NCBI GenBank assembly: GCA_030681635.1 | Contig: JAUXRT010000448.1 | Coordinates: 1 to 15,920, forward strand | DNA length: 15,920 nucleotides | Reading direction: 5' to 3' | Origin: Reyranella sp. | GTDB taxonomy: Bacteria > Pseudomonadota > Alphaproteobacteria > Reyranellales > Reyranellaceae | Shown: positions 13,144 through 15,920 of the stretch, one piece after another | How positions within the stretch are numbered: position 1 is the first letter of the stretch | Layout of the letters: every line of letters starts with the position of its first letter | Notes under the pieces: model-generated | Database searches by the model: none | What the model saw: only the letters and a program-made list of their open reading frames with translations | What the model was told of the DNA's origin: nothing | Program-made: the position numbers and the translations under genes

Positions 13144-14364
13144 TTACTTCTTCACCAGCGGGCAGTTGCCCTGGTCGATCGGGCGGAAGGCCTCGGCGGC
13201 GGGAATGGTGGCGCGCACCTTGTAGTAGTCCCACGCACCCTTGCTGTCGGCCGGCTTCTTGACCTCGAACAGGTACATGTCGTGGATCTTGCGGCCGTCC
13301 TCGCGGATGGTGCCCTTACCGAACAGTTTGTCCTCGGTCGGCAGCGCTTTCATCTTGGCGACCACGGCGGCGCCGTCGGCGTCCGACTTCAGCTCATGCA
13401 CTGCCTTCAGGTAGTGCGTGACCGCGGAATAGACGCCGGCCTGCACCATGGTCGGCATGTTGCCCTTGTTGTCGGGGCCGAACTCCTTGGCGAAGGCGCG
13501 GTTGTTGTCGTTGCCGTCCCAGTACCAGGCCTCGGTGAAGATCAGGCCCTGGGCCGCCTTCAGGCCGAGCGCATGGACGTCGGTGATGAAGACCAGCAGG
13601 CCTGCAAGGTTCTGGCCGGCCGCCACGATGCCGAATTCGGCCGCCTGCTTGATGGCGTTGGTCGTGTCGGCGCCGGCGTTGGCGAGGCCGATGATCTTGG
13701 CCTTGGAGGATTGTGCCTGCAGCAGGAACGACGAGAAATCCTGGGTCGGGAAGGGATGGCGCAGCTTGCCCAGGACCTTGCCGCCGTTCTTGACCACGAC
13801 GGCCTCGGTGTCGCGCTCCAGCGCATGGCCGAAGGCGTAATCGGCGGTGAGGAAGAACCAGCTGTCGCCGCCGGTCTTGACGATCGCCTGGCCGGTGCCG
13901 TTGGCCAGCGCCCAGGTGTCGTAGGTCCAGTGGATGGTGTTGGGCGTGCAATCCTTGCCCGTGATGTCGGACGAGGCGCCACCCGACACCAGCATCACCT
14001 TGTTCTTCTCCTGGGTGATCTTGTGGACCGCCAGCACCACCGAGGAGGTCGGCACGTCGACGATCACGTCGACCTTGTCGACGTCGTACCACTGGCGGGC
14101 GGTGTTGGCGCCGACGTCGGGCTTGTTCTGGTGGTCGGCGGCCACGATCTCGATCTTGTCGTGGCACTTGGTGGTCTTGCAGAAATCCTCGACCGCCTTG
14201 CGCGCCGCCCACACCGAGCCCTGGCCCGAGAGGTCGGCGTAGGTGCCGGAGCGGTCGTTCAGCACGCCGATCTTGATGGTGCCGTCGCTGTACTGGGCCT
14301 GCGCCGCCGGGACGCCCAAGGCCAGAGCCGCCGCCGTGGCGGCACTCAACATTCCGTATCGCAT
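13144..14364 (-). CDS. LivK-type ABC transporter substrate-binding protein (branched-chain amino acid/aromatic family)
   Basis: 406 residues, type I periplasmic receptor. The signal peptide MRYGMLSAATAAALALGVPAAQA is followed by cleavage at AQA (residue 23). The mature start QYSDGTIKIGVLNDRSGTYADLSGQGSVWAARKAVEDF, then VDVIVDVPTSSVVLAVHKITQEKNKV, WFFLTADYAFGHALERDTEAVV, HPFPTQDFSSFLLQAQ and the C-terminal Peripla_BP_6 pattern, fit the HAAT family. Two cysteines in DFCKTTKCHD (roughly 61-70) may form a disulfide. Known role: binds amino acids, amides or aromatic acids for a LivHMGF-type importer. None of the membrane or ATPase subunits is in the window, so it is an orphan here. The ATG at 14364 follows GGGAGG with about 8 nt spacing. 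Expression may use the candidate promoter at 14396-14424. Confidence 0.92.
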   Translation of the reverse strand: MRYGMLSAATAAALALGVPAAQAQYSDGTIKIGVLNDRSGTYADLSGQGSVWAARKAVEDFCKTTKCHDKIEIVAADHQNKPDVGANTARQWYDVDKVDVIVDVPTSSVVLAVHKITQEKNKVMLVSGGASSDITGKDCTPNTIHWTYDTWALANGTGQAIVKTGGDSWFFLTADYAFGHALERDTEAVVVKNGGKVLGKLRHPFPTQDFSSFLLQAQSSKAKIIGLANAGADTTNAIKQAAEFGIVAAGQNLAGLLVFITDVHALGLKAAQGLIFTEAWYWDGNDNNRAFAKEFGPDNKGNMPTMVQAGVYSAVTHYLKAVHELKSDADGAAVVAKMKALPTEDKLFGKGTIREDGRKIHDMYLFEVKKPADSKGAWDYYKVRATIPAAEAFRPIDQGNCPLVKK

Positions 14365-14395
14365 CGCCCGCCTCCCTCTCTGGTTGAAAGAGTGG

Positions 14396-14424
14396 AGCCT
14401 AGTCGCCTCGATGCCGGCCTACAA
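14396..14424 (-). promoter_or_regulatory. Weak candidate promoter for the LivK-type receptor gene
   Basis: On the minus strand, TTGTAG (14424-14419) is 17 nt upstream of TAGGCT (14401-14396), about 30 nt before the receptor start. Spacing is ideal but the -10 matches the consensus poorly. The -35 overlaps the stop codon of the acetyltransferase gene. Confidence 0.3.
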
Positions 14425-14883
14425 TGCCGTCCCATCGGACGCGGAAACGGGCTTGCTCATATAGACCGTGACGCCGAGCGCCGACTCCTCCTCGCGGTCG
14501 ATGCGGTAGCCCAGCGCAAGATAGAGCCGGATGTTCTCGGCGAAGCGCTGGTTGGTGTAGAGGCGGATCTCGGCATGGCCCTGCGCCACCGCGAGCCGCT
14601 CGGCGTGCGCCATCAGGAAGCGGCCGAGACCCTGCCCTTGGAAGCCAGGCGCCACCGCCACGTTCTCGACCAGCAGGTGGTCGGTGCCGTCGATGGTTTC
14701 GATCAGCGCCGCCAGCGTGGCATCGAGGTACGCGAGGTCGACACGATGGGCAGCCACCGCCTTCTCATAGTCCGCGCCCATCGGCTTGGGCTCACGGCCG
14801 ATCAGCGGCACCCATTTGGCGTAGGCGGCACGCACGAGCGCGCGCACGGCCGCGGCATCCGACGCCGCGGCCTGCCGCAGCAT
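14419..14883 (-). CDS. GNAT family N-acetyltransferase
   Basis: 154 residues from the ATG at 14883. MLRQAAASDAAAVRALVRAAYAKW is the usual GNAT beta1-alpha1 opening. VENVAVAPGFQGQGLGRFLMAHAERLA (about 72-98) is motif A with the acetyl-CoA pyrophosphate loop Q-G-Q-G-L-G (82-87), and NIRLYLALGYR (118-128) is motif B. Known role: transfers acetyl from acetyl-CoA to an amine; the acceptor is not predictable. A GTG at 14901 would add six residues (MSPGTP) and is possible, but ATG with GGGA 6 nt upstream fits better. It starts 34 nt after the argC stop (or 16 with the GTG), so co-transcription with argC is likely. Closeness to argC does not prove a role in arginine synthesis, since it is not the NAGS type. 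Confidence 0.87.
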   Translation of the reverse strand: MLRQAAASDAAAVRALVRAAYAKWVPLIGREPKPMGADYEKAVAAHRVDLAYLDATLAALIETIDGTDHLLVENVAVAPGFQGQGLGRFLMAHAERLAVAQGHAEIRLYTNQRFAENIRLYLALGYRIDREEESALGVTVYMSKPVSASDGTAL

Positions 14884-14917
14884 CGGCGTCCCGGGGCTCA
14901 CGGTCAGGCGACGGCCC

Positions 14918-15877
14918 TCAGGCGACGGCGAGGCCCGTCGCCTCGTCGACTCCGGTTTTCAGGTTGATGCACTGCACGGCGGCGCCCGACGCGCCCTTGC
15001 CGAGATTGTCGAGCGAGGCCACGGCCAGCACGTTGCCCTCGGCGTCGTTGCCATAGACCGCGAGCTCCATCGTGTTGGTGTCGATCAGCCGGTCGGCGCG
15101 CAGGAAGCGGTCGCGCTCCAGCCATGCGCGGTCAGCCAGCGGCCGCACCGGCACGAAGGTCTCGCCAGCATAGTAGTCGCTCAGCACCTGGTGGACGTCC
15201 TTGGCCGTGACCTGCTTCGTCGTGATGTCGCGCGTGATCGGCACGGTGATCAGCATGCCCTGGGCATAGTGACCGACCGACGGCACGAACAGCGGCGCGT
15301 GCGTGAGGCCGGAATATTTCTTCATCTCCGGCACGTGCTTGTGCGTGAGTTCCAGCCCGTAGAGGCCGAACGGCTCGACGCCCGGCTGTTCGTGGACGGC
15401 GATCAGTTCCTTGCCGCCGCCGGTGTAGCCCGACACGCCGAACACGGCGGGCGTCGAGTCGGCGCGCACGAGGCCGGCGTCGACCAGCGGCCGGATGAGC
15501 GCGATCGCGCCGGTCGGGTAGCAGCCCGGGTTGCTGATGCGGTTGGAGTCGAGCAGCTTCTGCCGCTGGTCCTTGGCCAGTTCCGGAAAGCCGTAGGTCC
15601 AGCCGTCGGCCACGCGATGCGCCGTCGAGGCGTCGATCACGACCGTGTCGGAGTCTCCGATCGCCGCCACCAGCTCCTTGGCCGCGGCATCGGGCAGGCA
15701 GAGGACGGTGATGTCGGACGCCTTGGCGATCTCGGCGCGCTTGCCCAGGTCCTTGCGGTCGGCCATCGGCAGCTCGAGCAGCTCGATGTCGGGCCGGTTC
15801 TTGAGCCGGTCGAGGATCTGCAGCCCGGTGGTGCCGTGCTGGCCGTCGATGAAAATCTTGGTCTTGTTGCTGGTCAT
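14918..15877 (-). CDS. argC: N-acetyl-gamma-glutamyl-phosphate reductase, short form
   Basis: 319 residues. The N-terminal Rossmann segment is KIFIDGQHGTTGLQILDRL (7-25), an NAD(P)-binding loop. The catalytic cysteine is Cys119 in SNPGCYPTGA, followed by FGVSGYTGGGKEL (146-158), and a conserved HKHVPEM region carries the active-site histidine area. Known role: NADPH-dependent reduction of N-acetylglutamyl-5-phosphate to the semialdehyde, third step of arginine synthesis, in the cytoplasm. The opening DGQHGTTGLQI and the length of about 310-320 mark the shorter ArgC type found in many proteobacteria rather than the 340-residue form. The ATG at 15877 follows GAGAGAAG. The 43 nt remaining upstream in the window show no clear promoter. 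Confidence 0.93.
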   Translation of the reverse strand: MTSNKTKIFIDGQHGTTGLQILDRLKNRPDIELLELPMADRKDLGKRAEIAKASDITVLCLPDAAAKELVAAIGDSDTVVIDASTAHRVADGWTYGFPELAKDQRQKLLDSNRISNPGCYPTGAIALIRPLVDAGLVRADSTPAVFGVSGYTGGGKELIAVHEQPGVEPFGLYGLELTHKHVPEMKKYSGLTHAPLFVPSVGHYAQGMLITVPITRDITTKQVTAKDVHQVLSDYYAGETFVPVRPLADRAWLERDRFLRADRLIDTNTMELAVYGNDAEGNVLAVASLDNLGKGASGAAVQCINLKTGVDEATGLAVA

Positions 15878-15920
15878 GGTCTTCTCTCTCGATGCAGGGC
15901 CTTTGAAGGAACGGCCGACT

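Noticed and set aside
13282..14967. A 561-codon plus-strand open frame across the receptor and acetyltransferase genes
   Set aside because: It is antisense to two genes with clear signal peptide and motif evidence, and its sequence is low-complexity Gly/Arg/Val/Leu-rich.

Overview
The window is a high-GC, gene-dense chromosomal segment from a heterotrophic proteobacterium. The gene families fit an alphaproteobacterium of a Rhodospirillales/Hyphomicrobiales type: an orphan Bug-type tricarboxylate receptor, a short-form ArgC, an LLM monooxygenase/nitronate monooxygenase pair, CaiB/BaiF CoA-transferase, AzlCD, and a palindromic repeat of the kind common in Bradyrhizobium/Rhodopseudomonas-like genomes. 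Genus is inference only. No rRNA, tRNA, CRISPR array, insertion sequence or phage gene was seen.

Left part (1-2761): the 5' end of a ComM/YifB-type Mg-chelatase-like ATPase leaves the window on the minus strand. Across an AT-rich divergent promoter it faces a plus-strand pair, a secreted Bug-family receptor and a PhzS-like FAD monooxygenase. Next (2811-5824, minus) is a catabolic-looking operon: an LLM (limonene monooxygenase-like) flavoenzyme, then a nitronate monooxygenase 4 nt downstream, then a decayed and truncated acyl-CoA synthetase. A candidate intrinsic terminator lies between this operon and the convergent monooxygenase.

Middle part (5914-11333): a membrane-anchored SGNH hydrolase (minus) is divergent from a class III CoA-transferase (plus). 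After a palindrome-rich convergent gap comes a minus-strand ABC importer of the nitrate/sulfonate/taurine type, in the order receptor, permease, ATPase. A composite palindromic repeat is lodged between receptor and permease, and a good intrinsic terminator ends the unit.

Right part (11497-15877): a CGNR zinc-finger protein (minus) is divergent from azlC-azlD (plus), and the shared gap holds an 18-bp imperfect palindrome. A strong 12-bp hairpin separates azlD from a convergent LivK-type receptor. Upstream of that receptor on the same strand are a GNAT acetyltransferase and argC (arginine biosynthesis).

Overall this is nutrient uptake plus small-molecule oxidation: three solute receptors, three flavoenzymes and one CoA-transferase. 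No gene set here looks like a clearly new defence, mobile or signalling system. The points most worth a second look are the ligase relic, the repeat inside the ABC operon, and the palindromes in the intergenic gaps.
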